DNA of 64,000 nucleotides. Origin: Pristionchus mayeri. Taxonomy: Eukaryota; Nematoda; Chromadorea; Rhabditida; Neodiplogasteridae. Both the position numbers and the translations under genes were made by a program. Each line of letters starts with the position of its first letter. Within the stretch, counting starts at the first letter, position 1. The notes beneath the pieces were generated by a model, which saw only the letters and a list, made by a program, of their open reading frames with translations, was not told where the DNA came from and made no database searches. The stretch lies in contig BTRK01000002.1 in assembly GCA_036245805.1 (NCBI GenBank), positions 39,724,661-39,788,660 on the forward strand. Direction: 5' to 3'. Below, piece by piece: positions 1 to 12,639 of the stretch.

Positions 1-57
1 AAAATGTCATAAATTCGCTGAAAGAAAATTTATCGCGCTTCATTTATGTTTTCAGTA

Positions 58-1686
58 ATGGGAACCGAAACGCTTCTGAAAATAACGAAGAAGGAGCAGC
101 TACCGAAGGATACACTGGTGCACCAGACTGCTGATGGTACGAAAATTCGAAAGGATTCGATAGGTCAAGATTCTAGTAACTGTTTTTTTTGCATTTCCCT
201 TCTGGGTTGTGCAAAAAGTTTACGGTTTCTTCATTCCACATAATCTCTCGCACTGTCTTACCGGCTAGAGAGTATGCGGAATGAAGAGACCGTAAAGTTT
301 TTGCACAACCCAATTTCCCACACTCTTTCGAATGGTCGACTGATGAAAGGAAAGAGAGAATGCGCACACTGATGAACATAATGGTCCACAAACGATCCAT
401 TTTTAGGAACCGTATTCTTTAATAAATACATATCGCCCGAGCGATTATACGTGAAATTCCTGTGAGTTCTCTTGAATTATCGGGGTGCATCATGTTTTCC
501 CAGGGGAAAGGAAATTGATGCACAATTACCGGGACAATACATTCGATCAATAGCTGCGCACGGGAATGAAATATATTTCTCGTCGGATCTTGTAAAGGTG
601 TGTTTGAATTTTTTCTGCAGTTTAACAATATAGAAACATGACTTAAGGTATACAAAGCTTCATTCAATCCCTTTGACGGCATTATAATTACGTATCTCCG
701 CGATAAGAAAGAGGTGGGATAATGCAAATACACATCTTCAGCAATGTTTTCAAGGATGAAGAGTTTCACGCCTGGGGATTGTGCAGTCGAATTAGGCATG
801 GTAAAACGTTCGCATATCGCATTTGGGCGGATCCCGATAAGGATGGAATTATCATCGATGTTCCGAACAAGGGGATGGAGGGACTGAAATTGGTAGAAAT
901 TCACAGGCAATTTGAAAAAAATGACGGAATTAAGAAATGTAATCAGATTTTAGAGGAAAGGCAATTTATCGTAACAAAACCACTTCGAAGACCAAAAGAT
1001 TTGTACGGAGGTTAGGCGATAATGTAGTCGTGCTTGAGGATGTGAGTTCTTTGTCTTTAAAGATCTGACTTCGGGATAAGGTATCGCCAATTGTTCCACT
1101 CTGATAATACAGTGGTAGAGTTAGAGGAACAATTTCACGATATATCCCACACATCGTCTCGTAGCTCAGCCAGTTTAGACAGTGGGTATAATGAATTGCC
1201 GATTGCCTGAATTGTAGGCATCTGTATCGTTTGCATGTGCATTCCTGCACATAATTCATTAAATTATTGCAGTTTGCAGTAGTTTACGCCAGTGAGTCAT
1301 GCCCATTCATTTACATTTCATTTGGCAATGATGAATTGCACATTCTTGACACAAGAACGCTAACATTTCAACCTACTCTGAAGCTTGAGTGAGTCTGCTG
1401 ATTGCAATGACTAATTTAAAATTTCAATTAACTTTTAAGAAAACATTTTAAATAATCTTTAGAAAACCTAATTTCGGAACATTTCAGAGGCGTCAGACAC
1501 CTTTGGTACGTCGACTGCATTCACGACGGAGAGGTCTTATTCTTACTCTTATTTTTATTATTGTTATTATTCTTTATTCACCAATTTATTCTTATTCTTA
1601 TTCTTTATTCAAAGGTCACTGCCCACGATCTGATGGGAGACGATTACTACTGGGTGGCTGCGGAACTTCCACAAGAAAATAACTGA
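58..1686 (+). CDS. Stand-alone N-module protein, copy D1
   Basis: Multi-exon gene read by eye. The ATG at 58 lies just after a TTTTCAG acceptor, as for a trans-spliced or 5'-UTR-spliced message. Exons carry the N-module landmarks in order: start of module (LPKDTLVHQTADG); FFNKYISPERLYVKF near 430; DAQLPGQYIRSIAAHGNEIYF near 520-590; VYKASFNPFDGIIITYLRD near 650-710; GLCSR then FAYRIWADPDKDGIIIDV near 780-870; a splice at IHR; GKAIYR and DNVVVLED near 965-1038; SCPFIYISFGNDELHILDTR near 1300-1360; and a final exon ending WVAAELPQENN before TGA. The last exon is interrupted by a TTATTC-rich stretch that I read as an intron. No kinase, coiled coil or RING follows, so the module ends the protein. 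The intron after IHR starts with GC, not GT. Function unknown; no signal peptide or membrane segment is apparent. Confidence 0.62.
204..311. mobile_element. Short palindromic MITE in a D1 intron
   Basis: Near-perfect inverted repeat. The left arm starts GGGTTGTGCAAAAAGTTTAC and the right arm ends in its complement. The core carries CTCTCTCG...AGAGAGT, a motif shared with other short palindromes near 23.5, 35.4, 47.7 and 63.7 kb. Imperfect ATTTCCC flanks could be a target duplication but are not clean. It lies in the first intron of D1. Confidence 0.7.
1530..1612 (+). repeat. TTATTC/TTATTA-rich microsatellite
   Basis: Run of degenerate TTATTC, TTATT and TTCTTA units between the two parts of the last D1 exon. 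In the paralogues this exon is continuous, so the repeat either forms a new intron here or expanded inside an existing one. Confidence 0.6.
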
Positions 1687-2303
1687 ATTTTTGGATATAT
1701 GATAGGTCGAATGTTGTATTTTAACGAAAATGTGAGTATCGATGAAAAGTTTATTTAAACGACTAAATTGAAATATAATGATGTCCCCCGTCCACTATTT
1801 TACATCATTCGACGAACATATCGACAAATATGGTTCGCAATGTGTTTCGAAACGGATGTTTTCCATTGACGGCGCCATGGCTCGCCTCCTCTCGTGAGTG
1901 ATAAGGGAAGACGAAGAGATGCACATACATTATTCACTATCGATTGCACATTTCTTGACGCTGGATGTTTTTAACATTTGAATAATTGCATTGCTTGATC
2001 AGAAGCGTTGATCATAGTGCATATCACCGTATAAATTTCGATCATCCGATTTTGTCTATTTCAAGCTCGCCCGTCCATATTTCTGGGCTCAGTTGATGAT
2101 TCCGAATAGTTAATATGTGTGCGGTGTTTGAATATTTGCGTTCTTCGGATTGTCAAATTAAGTTTTCAATTTGTGCAAACATTCATCCCGGTCAACATTT
2201 TTCCAATGAGCGATATCAGTGATTAGGTGTTTCGAAATCTTTTGGATCGATCGTAATCGATAATGATAATGTGTACGTAACGTGTTCGCAGTCGTAGACG
2301 ACT
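1687..2303. other. Intergenic spacer between D1 and D2
   Basis: No coding signal, RNA gene or clear repeat seen in this 0.6 kb. It should hold the 3' end of D1 and the promoter of D2. Confidence 0.5.
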
Positions 2304-4043
2304 ATGGCGCGCAAGCATCGGAAACATAGAGACAACAAAAATAAGGAATTGAATGCTCCCACAATTAAAATTCCACATGCTTACATACAATACGCAGATG
2401 AGCAACAGGTCAGTTTGTTTTTTTTATTTTTGAATTTTCAAGTTTGGTTTCACTCATGTGTTAAACTCACCTATCATTCCTCACAATTATAGCATTTCAA
2501 AAATGTGTAAAAGATGCATATATTTAACACTTTAGTTATTTAATCTTCCGAATTTAGAATGCGAAGGCGCGCAACGAGAAACCAGACATCGTTATAAATA
2601 AACTTATTATCCCAAAAATAAATTCCATGAATCAGTGGACAAAAACGTCAGTGGCAGCGCGCCTCGAGATTCCACAAATTGAGTCCACTTCTAGCAATGG
2701 AGAGGCAGGCAACGAATCAGAGGAGGAGGGCAGGTTGGCAGATTATATTTTGCTTGTAAATAACAAAAAAAATAATTATTATTGATCAAATCCTTTCGTA
2801 GCCTGACCTCACGAAATCAGCCAAGAAATGAACCACAATCCCACAGTGCATACTTTTGTGAATGTTAACTGATTTTACTTTCAGCTCAACAGGGATATCA
2901 ATGCATCTCCAAATTTTCAAGACAGTATCGCTGCCTAGGAATACAAAAATCTACGTTACAGAAAACCGTTCGTAATAGAAACGGGTCTTTTATCAGCATA
3001 TTTATTTCAGAAACAATATTCTACCACTACTGCCCAAAAGATGCGAGGGATAGGTTATTTGCTATAATCGAGTATGATACTTGAACATCGCATTTATTTA
3101 GCGTTATTTCTTATAGGTTAATTAAAGTGGAAGCGGCATTGATACATTACAAAATACACAGTGTTATCGTGCTAGGAAACGATATATACTTTAGTGTATA
3201 CGGTAGCGCAACTGGTTTGGAGGTATCATTAGTTTAATAATAAACAAAAGTAAGTATCATATTTGCAGGTATGCAAAGCATCCTTGCGTCATAATTGTAT
3301 CGAAGTGACATATACTCGAAATGAGGGACCGGTGCATATCTACAGTCGAAATTGTCAAGATAAATTATCGTTTCAGAACGAATCATTCCAGTTATCAGGA
3401 ATAAGTTCAAGAAAGGAAAATGGGAAGACTTTCGTGAATCGTATTTCGGATAACCCTGATGATAACCTAATTTCGGTTGATTTATCAGCAAATAAGATGT
3501 TGAATACATCGATATTGGGAATTCACAGGTAAGAAGAAATCATAGATGGACAAATGCCCAAAATTTCGAAACTTAGACGAAAGGTCTTCTTCTCCAAGAG
3601 GAACTACGCATTGGACAGACCTGTGGTTAAAATAGTCGCGGATCATGCAATTCTTCTTGAGGTTTGAATTTCTGGAATTTGTTGAGAACATGCACATTTT
3701 AGTCCCCATACATTACCATGTACAGTATAGATGCCTCCCCTTTTTGTTATTTCGTTCTTAACGGATCTGAAATACATATCCTGGATACCCAAGCTATGGA
3801 ATTTAATACCATTTTAAAGATCCGGTAAGTAATGTTCACTTTTTTTCTTATTTCTAGATTATCCTTGAGCAGGTCAAAGCTGTTTACTTCAAACATCAAT
3901 AATGCTAATATTTCAGCGGAGTGAGATATATCCGATATATTTCAAACATTCAAAACGAGTGGATGACGTTGTACGCTTCGGATAGCAGTGAGCAAAACTG
4001 TGAATATTATATCGCCCGACTTCCGACCAACTATGTAATTTGA
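2304..4043 (+). CDS. Stand-alone N-module protein with charged leader, copy D2
   Basis: About ten exons read by eye. Exon 1 (2304-2408) encodes a basic start (MARKHRKHRDNKNKELN). Exon 2 (2559-2734) ends in an acidic NESEEEG stretch. The phase carries in frame into the module near 2885, which contains a second possible start at 2903 (MHLQIFKTVSLPRNTKIYV). Module landmarks follow: TIFYHYCPKDARDRLF; IHSVIVLGNDIYFSVYG; VCKASLRHNCIEVTYTRN; GISSRKENGKTFVNRISD ending at GIHR with a normal GT donor; ADHAILLE; DASPFCYFV then EIHILDTQAMEF; and a last exon ending YYIARLPTNYVI before TGA at 4041. No frameshift or stop was seen in the exons read, so this is the cleanest single-module gene here. It lies in tandem with D1. 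Function unknown. Confidence 0.68.
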
Positions 4044-4519
4044 TTTTTTTTTGGGGGATGGTTGTCAACCGGTACAATTCGTTTCAGACCTCACGATGAG
4101 TTGCTTGACGTCGAGTTGTTTTCGTATTTGTCAGTACTCCTTCTGCCGATTCCAACATCACATACGAGCGCACATCATCGAAATGCATCTCACCTTTAGC
4201 ATTGTAGTTGAATGTTATCCATATTGAGTAAGTAAACAATTTACAATATTGCAGTGCTTCGAAATTCGAGTACGCAATATGAATATATTAACTTCTGACG
4301 AACATATCAGTAATTATAAACTTAGCAAATGATAGACGACACAATTATTCTTACGTCGTGCCACCTGGGAAAACTATTGTTGCATTACTTATATCGTCGC
4401 TTGATTACAAATCATTGCAATGATATATTTTTTTATAAAAAAACCAGCCGATCGCGCGCGCCACGGTGCGCGCAATCGACTGGCGTGTTCCGGGATGGGT
4501 TCTTAGCCTTCGTTTTATT
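4044..4519. other. Spacer before the CT satellite
   Basis: No gene recognised. The last 80 bases include a GC-rich inverted motif (CGCGCGCCACGGTGCGCGC, near 4455) just before the pyrimidine tract begins. Confidence 0.4.
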
Positions 4520-7500
4520 TTTTTCGGATTCAAAATCTCTCTCTCAAACTCCCTGAACATTTCCCCCTCCCTCACCCTCTCACCTCTCCTTCTCCCTATC
4601 TCTCACCCTCTAACTTATCCCTCTCCCTCACCCTCTCTCTCCCTCCCTCCCTCTCCCTCTCCTCTCCTCTCTCCCTCTCTCCTTCTCTCCTTTCCTCCCT
4701 CTCCACCTTCCCTATCTCCATCCCTCCCTCTCTCTCCATCTCTCCCTCTCTCTTTCTCACCTTCTCTTCCTCTCTCCCTCTCTTCCTCTCTCTCCTTCTC
4801 CTCCTCTCTCCCTCTCTTCCTCTCTCCCTCTCTTCCCCTCTCCCTCTCTTCCTCCATCTCTCCCTCTCTCCATCTCTTCCTCTTTCACGCTCTCTCCTTC
4901 TCTCCCTCTCTCTCTCCTTCTCTCCCTCTCTTCCTCTCTCTCCATCTCTTCCTCTCTCCCTCTCTCCCTCTCTTCCTCTTTCTCCATCTCTCCTTCTCTC
5001 GCTCTCTCTCCTTCTCTTTCTCTCATTCTCTCCCTCTCTTTCTCTCTCTCCTTCTCTTCCCCTCTCTCCATCTCTCTCCCTATCCTCTTCTCTCCCTCTC
5101 TCTCCCTCTCTTCCTCTCTCTCCCTCTCTTCCTCTCTCTCACTCTCTTTCTCTCTTCCCCTCTTCCTCTCTTCCTCTCCCCCTCTCTTCCTCTCTCCCTC
5201 TCCCCCTCTCCTTCTCTCCCTCTCTTCCTCTCTCCCTCTCTTCCTCTATCTCCCTATCCTCCTTCCTCTCCCTCTCTTCCTCTCTCCCTCTCTTCTTCTC
5301 TCCCTCCCTTCCTATCTCCCTCTCTTCCTCTCTCCCGCTCTCGTTCTCTTCATCTCTCTTCCTCTCTCCCTCCCTTCCTCTCTCCCTCTCTTCCTCCCTT
5401 CCTCTCTTCCTCTTTCCCGCTCTCCCTCTCTTCCTCTCTCTCCCTCTCCCCCTCTCCTTCTCTCCCTCTCTTCCTCTCTCCCTCTCTTCTTCTCTCCCTC
5501 CCTTCCTATCTCCCTCTCTTCCTCTCTCCCGCTCACGTTCTCTTCATCTCTCCCTCTCCTCCTCTCTTCCTCTCTCCCTCTCTTCTTCTCTCCCTCCCTT
5601 CCTATCTCCCTCTCTTCCTCTCTCCCTCTCTCCCTCTCTCCATCTCTCCCTCTCTTCCTCTCTCTCCCTCTCTTCTCTTTCTCCCAATCTCCTTCTCTAT
5701 TTCTCTCCTTCTCTCCTTATCTTCCTCTCTCTCCCTCTCTTCCTCTCTCTCACTCTCTTTCTCTCTCCCCCTCTTCCTCTCTTCCTCTCCCCCTCTCTTC
5801 CTCTCTTCCTCTATTCCTCTCTCCCTCTCTCCTTCTCTCCCTCTCTTCCTCTCTCTCCCTCTCTTCTTCTCTCCCTCCCTTCCTATCTCCCTCTCTTCCT
5901 CTCTCCCGCTCTCGTTATCTTCATATCTCTCCCTCTCTTCCTCTCTTCCTCTCTCCCTCTCTCCCTCTCTCCATCTCTCCCTCTCTTCCTCTCTCTCCCT
6001 CTCTTCCTCTTTCTCCCAATCTCCTTCTCTATATCTCTCCTTCTCTCCCTCTCTTCCTCTTTCCCTCTCTTCTTCTCTCCCTCCCTTCCTATCTCCCTCT
6101 CTTCCTCTCTCCCGCTCTCGTTCTCTTCATCTCTCTTCCTCTCTCCCTCCCTTCCTCTCTCCCTCTCTTCCTCCCTTCCTCTCTTCCTCTTTCCCGCTCT
6201 CCCTCTCTTCCTCTCTCTCCCTCTCCCCCTCTCCTTCTCTCCCTCTCTTCCTCTCTCCCTCTCTTCTTCTCTCCCTCCCTTCCTATCTCCCTCTCTTCCT
6301 CTCTCCCGCTCACGTTCTCTTCATCTCTCTCCCTCTCCTCCTCTCTTCCTCTCTCCCTCTCTTCTTCTCTCCCTCCCTTCCTATCTCCCTCTCTTCCTCT
6401 CTCCCTCTCTCCCTCTCTCCATCTCTCCCTCTCTTCCTCTCTCTCCCTCTCTTCCTCTTTCTCCCAATCTCCTTCTCTATTTCTCTCCTTCTCTCCTTCT
6501 CTTCCTCTCTCTCCCTCTCTTCCTCTCTCTCACTTCTTTCTCTCTCCCCCTCTTCCTCTCTTCCTCTCCCCCTCTCTTCCTCTCTTCCTCTATTCCTCTC
6601 TCCCTCTCTCCTTCTCTCCCTCTCTTCCTCTCTCTCCCTCTCTTCTTCTCTCCCTCCCTTCCTATCTCCCTCTCTTCCTCTCTCCCGCTCTCGTTATCTT
6701 CATCTCTCTCCCTCTCTTCCTCTCTTATTCTCTCCCTCTCTCCCTCTCTCCATCTCTCCCTCTCTTCCTCTCTCTCCCTCTCTTCCTCTTTCTCCCAATC
6801 TCCTTCTCTATTTCTCTCCTTCTCTCCCTCTCTTCCTCACTCTCCCTCTCTTCCTCTCTCTCACTCTCTTTCTCTCTCCCCTTCTTCCTCTCTTCCTCTC
6901 CCCCTCTCTTCCTCTCTTCCTCTATTCCTCTCTCCCTCTCTCCTTCTCTCCCTCTCTTCCTCTCTCTCCCTCTCTTCTTCTCTCCCTCCCTTCCTATCTC
7001 CCTCTCTTCCTCTCTCCCGCTCTCGTTATCTTCATCTCTCTCCCTCTCTTCCTCTCTTATTCTCTCCCTCTCTCCCTCTCTCCATCTCTCCCTCTCTTCC
7101 TCTCTCTCCCTCTCTTCCTCTTTCTCCCAATCTCCTTCTCTATTTCTCTCCTTCTCTCCCTCTCTTCCTCACTCTCCCTCTCTTCCTCTCTCTCACTCTC
7201 TTTCTCTCTCCCCTTCTTCCTCTCTTCCTCTCCCCCTCTCTTCCTCTCTTCCTCTATTCCTCTCTCCCTCTCTCCTTCTCTCCCTCTCTTCCACTCTCTC
7301 CCTCTCCCCCTCTCCTTCTCTCCCTCTCTTCCTCTCCCCTCTCTTCTTCTCTCCCTCCCTTCCTATCTCCCTCTCTTCCTCTCTCCCGCTCACGTTCTCT
7401 TCATCTCTCTCCCTCTCCTCCTCTCTTCCTCTCTCCCTCTCTTCTTCTCTCCCTCCCTTCCTATCTCCCTCTCTTCCTCTCTCCCTCTCTCCCTCTCTCC

Positions 7501-9252
7501 ATCTCTCCCTCTCTTCCTCTCTCTCCCTCTCTTCCTCTTTCTCCCAATCTCCTTCTCTATTTCTCTCCTTCTCTCCTTCTCTTCCTCTCTCTCCCTCTCT
7601 TCCTCTCTCTCACTCTCTTTCTCTCTCCCCCTCTTCCTCTCTTCCTCTCCCCCTCTCTTCCTCTCTTCCTCTATTCCTCTCTCCCTCTCTCCTTCTCTCC
7701 CTCTCTTCCTCTCTCTCCCTCTCTTCTTCTCTCCCTCCCTTCCTATCTCCCTCTCTTCCTCTCTCCCGCTCTCGTTATCTTCATCTCTCTCCCTCTCTTC
7801 CTCTCTTCTTCTCTCCCTCTCTCCCTCTCTCCATCTCTCCCTCTCTTCCTCTCTCTCCCTCTCTTCCTCTTTCTCCCAATCTCCTTCTCTATTTCTCTCC
7901 TTCTCTCCCTCTCTTCCTCACTCTCCCTCTCTTCCTCTCTCTCACTCTCTTTCTCTCTCCCCTTCTTCCTCTCTTCCTCTCCCCCTCTCTTCCTCTCTTC
8001 CTCTATTCCTCTCTCCCTCTCTCCTTCTCTCCCTCTCTTCCACTCTCTCCCTCTCCCCCTCTCCTTCTCTCCCTCTCTTCCTCTCTCCCTCTCTTCTTCT
8101 CTCCCTCCCTTCCTATCTCCCTCTCTTCCTCTCTCCCGCTCACGTTCTCTTCATCTCTCTCCCTCTCCTCCTCTCTTCCTCTCTCCCTCTCTTCTTCTCT
8201 CCCTCCCTTCCTATCTCCCTCTCTTCCTCTCTCCCTCTCTCCCTCTCTCCATCTCTCCCTCTCTTCCTCTCTCTCCCTCTCTTCCTCTTTCTCCCAATCT
8301 CCTTCTCTATTTCTCTCCTTCTCTCCTTCTCTTCCTCTCTCTCCCTCTCTTCCTCTCTCTCACTCTCTTCCTCTCTCTCACTCTCTTTCTCTCTCCCCCT
8401 CTTCCTCTCTTCCTCTCCCCCTCTCTTCCTCTCTTCCTCTATTCCTCTCTCCCTCTCTCCTTCTCTCCCTCTCTTCCTCTCTCTCCCTCTCTTCTTCTCT
8501 CCCTCCCTTCCTATCTCCCTCTCTTCCTCTCTCCCGCTCTCGTTATCTTCATCTCTCTCCCTCTCTTCCTCTCTTCCTCTCTCCCTCTCTCCCTCTCTCC
8601 ATCTCTCCCTCTCTTCCTCTCTCTCCCTCTCTTCCTCTTTCTCCCAATCTCCTTCTCTATATCTCTCCTTCTCTCCCTCTCTTCCTCTTTCCCTCTCTTC
8701 TTCTCTCCCTCTCTTCTTCTCTCCCTCCCTTCATATCTCCCTCTCTTCCTCTCTCCCGCTCACGTTCTCTTCATCTCTCTCCCTCTCCTCCTCTCTTCCT
8801 CTCTCCCTCTCTTCTTCTCTCCCTCCCTTCCTATCTCCCTCTCTTCCTCTCTCCCTCTCTCCCTCTCTCCATCTCTCCCTCTCTTCCTCTCTCTCCCTCT
8901 CTTCCTCTTTCTCCCAATCTCCTTCTCTATTTCTCTCCTTCTCTCCTTCTCTTCCTCTCTCTCCCTCTCTTCCTCTCTCTCACTCTCTTTCTCTCTCCCC
9001 CTCTTCCTCTCTTCCTCTCCCCCTCTCTTCCTCTCTTCCTCTATTCCTCTCTCCCTCTCTCCTTCTCTCCCTCTCTTCCTCTCTCTCCCTCTCTTCTTCT
9101 CTCCCTCCCTTCCTATCTCCCTCTCTTCCTCTCTCCCGCTCTCGTTATCTTCATCTCTCTCCCTCTCTTCCTCTCTTCTTCTCTCCCTCTCTCCCTCTCT
9201 CCATCTCTCCCTCTCTTCCTCTCTCTCCCTCTCTTCCTCTTTCTCCCAATCA
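4520..9252 (+). repeat. CT-rich satellite with higher-order repeats
   Basis: About 4.7 kb made almost only of C and T on the + strand, built from TCTCTCCC, TCTCTTCC and similar octamer-like blocks. Marker variants such as CCCGCTCACGTTCTCTTCAT, CCCGCTCTCGTTATCTTCAT and CCCAATCTCCTTCTCTAT recur many times. The stretch at 5312-5536 reappears essentially unchanged at 6089-6313. So the array grew by duplicating units of several hundred bases, not only by slippage of a dinucleotide. It runs into the assembly gap, so its true length is unknown. Such strand asymmetry is compatible with triplex-forming DNA. Confidence 0.95.
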
Positions 9253-9253
9253 C

Positions 9254-9753
9254 NNNNNNNNNNNNNNNNNNNNNNNNNNNNNNNNNNNNNNNNNNNNNNN
9301 NNNNNNNNNNNNNNNNNNNNNNNNNNNNNNNNNNNNNNNNNNNNNNNNNNNNNNNNNNNNNNNNNNNNNNNNNNNNNNNNNNNNNNNNNNNNNNNNNNNN
9401 NNNNNNNNNNNNNNNNNNNNNNNNNNNNNNNNNNNNNNNNNNNNNNNNNNNNNNNNNNNNNNNNNNNNNNNNNNNNNNNNNNNNNNNNNNNNNNNNNNNN
9501 NNNNNNNNNNNNNNNNNNNNNNNNNNNNNNNNNNNNNNNNNNNNNNNNNNNNNNNNNNNNNNNNNNNNNNNNNNNNNNNNNNNNNNNNNNNNNNNNNNNN
9601 NNNNNNNNNNNNNNNNNNNNNNNNNNNNNNNNNNNNNNNNNNNNNNNNNNNNNNNNNNNNNNNNNNNNNNNNNNNNNNNNNNNNNNNNNNNNNNNNNNNN
9701 NNNNNNNNNNNNNNNNNNNNNNNNNNNNNNNNNNNNNNNNNNNNNNNNNNNNN
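9254..9753. other. Assembly gap of 500 N
   Basis: Run of N, round 500 length, placed where the CT satellite stops. It is probably an estimated or fixed-size gap caused by the repeat. Confidence 0.99.
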
Positions 9754-9790
9754 GTCTATGCAACATGTGATAAAGAATGCACATACAATT

Positions 9791-12596
9791 CTAAGCTAGG
9801 TACGAATGGGCAAGCATCTCTTCACAAGTTGGACGATCCTTTGGATCGATCCGTGTGAGAAGATTCACGAATTCGGCCTGCAAAGTTAGAAAATTTAATA
9901 TATTTTCCTGCTATCAGAAGCGTACTGTTATCTCATCCGAAATATGATCACTTTGCTTCCCCGCACGATAATCATCGAAGATCTGAAAGTGACGATATTA
10001 AAATGCCTAGTGGATACGTCGAACCAATTTCAGCTCAGTCGATGGATTCCAGGCTAACAATTCAATGAGGATTAGCCCGAGGGAGAATACATCTGTTTTC
10101 GAACCGTAAATCGAAAATGCTGATGCCTGAATGATAATTTGCCCCCCTGTTCGCATCGTCTCCGAATTACCATTTTCAGTTGTTCGAACAGCAGAAATTC
10201 CAAAGTCGCACACTTGCAGCCAGTCGTTTTCAATGAATAAGATATTTTCTGGCTGAACAGTTGTACATAAATGTGGTAACTAATTAAAATGTCGTCAAAA
10301 ACCTTCAAGTCTCGATGAATTATTCCTGCATCGTGAATGTGTGCTACAGCGGAAACAATTTGTTTGAACCACGATTTCATGCGGGCAAGATTCCGTGAAG
10401 ATGGCTCTCTCTGTTCATCTAACCATTGATATAGTGAATATTTACATAGCTGAAAGTAAATTCATGTGCACTAAGATTTACTACATTACCTGCATTTGAA
10501 TGTACACATAATCGCTATCAAATGCAACGACGTCCGTATTCTAAAATTAGATACATTCAATAACATACTTATGAATCAATGCAGAACAGTAGATATTTTA
10601 AAGCCAAAATAAATGCATGGGGAATCGTCACTTTTCAATGAAATGAAATTATAATAAACTCACATACAATTTCTTGGAGGGTCCAATGTTTTCAATCATG
10701 TCTGCATCAGCTCTCAGCTGATAATATTTGTTGATCACAAATAAATTTGAGTTTTACCTGCCACCCCTGTGGTGGACTTTCGACCCATGTGTAATGGTAT
10801 CGAACGATTCCGGGGTGATCCAATTGTGCCAGCGTTTGAATTTCGTGCATTGCTGAATCCTTCTGGCTGAAACAAATACATTCGTCCAGGAAATATTGTA
10901 CATCTCTTGCATTCGACCTTTTTGAAATTAACTTACTCTGATTTCACGGCAATTCGTTTCACAGCATATTTGCAAGAATCCAAGTTGTGGACAGCTTTAA
11001 ATACCATTCCGAACCCACCAACTCCAAGTATTTCCTCGATTTTGAACTCTTGAACGAATCTGAGCAAATGCAGTTTTTGGGGATTTTCACATAAGGTTCA
11101 TACGTCGAAGTGAATTCAGTTGGTCCATAATTGGCGGGATTGACAGAAATTCGTTGCAATTCCTGCTTTTGAAAGGTAATTGATCTTTTTTCATGCTGCA
11201 CACCTCTCCGGAAATATCGTCTGTGGAATTCACATTGTTGATATTTGATGGGTGATATTTGATGGGTGTACCAACGATCCTTCCAAACTTATTTCATGAT
11301 CCACGTCATCTAGTTGCTGAATAAAATTGCATCAACATTTTTATATGTTATTTAGAGCATATATTGACCTCATATGTATGTTTTACCTGCATTGCCGATG
11401 TCAGATGATCTAGTTGATCCATTTCGTCCCTTGGTTCGAACTGAATCGAAATTCTATGTTTTTTTTCAAAACATAGAGTTAACTCACGTAATTAAATGGC
11501 AGTGTTGCGGTCGCTGAGCACTCTTCATTAGAATGCCCCTTTTTACCGAGTTTCATTGTCATGATTCCGTTATTAACATTGACTATGTAATAAATAATGT
11601 AACCTCTCAATTAGTACAATTTCGAGGATATTATTCAAATACAACCTACTCGATTTCCAAGGGTGGTAAGAACTCCATTGTTCGGGTATCCAGAACGAAC
11701 ACCAAGGAAATGTAAGATATGTATAACAGTGGGGTCGAGTCATCATTGTATACATTACAGCCAACTTTCCCGCACTAAAACCACTAACAACAATCAAAAA
11801 TTTAAAAAATACAAACCTCTAGAAGGATCACATTTTCGGTCACCTGTTTAATGACCGGGCATTTAATTGCATCGAGTCCCATTCGATATATCACCATGTC
11901 TCTGTACACATATTATGATTATTTCCCTAAAGCTAGCTTGCCTGTGAATGCCTAACAGGGATGCATTTTCCATTTCAGGTCCAGACAAATCGACGGGAAT
12001 ATTCTTACGAATTGGGTCATCATACATCCGATAGGCACGAATTTGCTCATTTATTGTTTCAGAGCAACATCCTTTTGTAGGAAACTATAACGAATGTTTG
12101 TAATATTTAGTCAACAAACGAAACAGACTGAATCATTCACATCACGAACATACGTCATTTCGATGACACCACTAGATGTGAGAATGGCTTTGTAGACCTG
12201 TAATAACAATTTCATGGTTGGCTCCTTGTAACGTCAGTTAACACTACTTGCCACTACTTGCACACTACTTGCACACTACTTGCCTCATGACCAAATGTGC
12301 AGTAGATTGCATTTGAATGAACGCAAATATGAAATATCATATCATCGGGAAGTTCTGCATCTAATTCTCGTCCGCTGTGACAATTCCCTTACTCACAAAA
12401 GTGATTTTGAACTTACTCGGTTTTTGTGTATAACCTGTGAGGGAAATCATCCAACGGCCCGTAATTATAGTATGTAATCACTGGAATATCATTAACATCC
12501 ACCATACCTGGACACTGCACCTCACAGTCATCTGTCATGTAGATATCAGTATCCGCTGGCAAAAAGTGTTTTATGATCTATTTCCAGTTTGAGCAT
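9791..12596 (-). pseudogene. N-module + PEK-like kinase, copy A (probably inactive)
   Basis: Minus-strand gene of short exons. Landmarks: N-module (DTDIYMTDD, YYNYGPLDDFPHRLYTKTE, LPDDMIFHICVHSNAIYC, VYKAILTSSGVIEMTYVRD, GIHR, VTENVILLE, FVLDTRTMEFLPPLEIE, ATLPFNY), a linker (FEPRDEMDQLDHLTS), then a kinase. Kinase motifs seen: Gly loop GVGGFGMV, YAVKRI lysine, helix C HEIQTLAQL, the PERK-like IVRYHYTWVESPPQGWQ, catalytic loop IIHRDLKPENILF, CDFGIS, and a final DRPTCEEMLAHSYLA before TAG. Lesions: an apparent 1-nt frameshift in the first exon at a T run near 12561, and loss of the APE segment (about a dozen codons) after ETMRT. The intron after GIHR starts GC. Known: PEK kinases phosphorylate eIF2alpha. 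Inference: this copy is a pseudokinase or pseudogene, because the substrate-binding APE region is missing. Confidence 0.7.
12244..12284. repeat. Short tandem repeat CACACTACTTG
   Basis: Three to four copies of an 11-base unit in an intron of kinase gene A. Confidence 0.7.
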
Positions 12597-12639
12597 TATG
12601 TTTGATATTCTGCAATGACGCCGTAGTGCTAACAACATT

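Noticed and set aside
1160..1230. tRNA-like TAGCTCAGCCAGTTTAGACAGTGG
   Set aside because: An A-box-like stretch is present, but there is no matching B box or cloverleaf.
4520..9252. CRISPR-like array
   Set aside because: No regular spacers or conserved direct repeats; it is a simple-sequence satellite in a eukaryotic genome.
4466..9799. 1777-residue open frame of Ser, Leu and Pro
   Set aside because: It is only the CT satellite read in frame and runs through the N gap. The smaller Arg/Glu/Gly frames on the other strand have the same cause.
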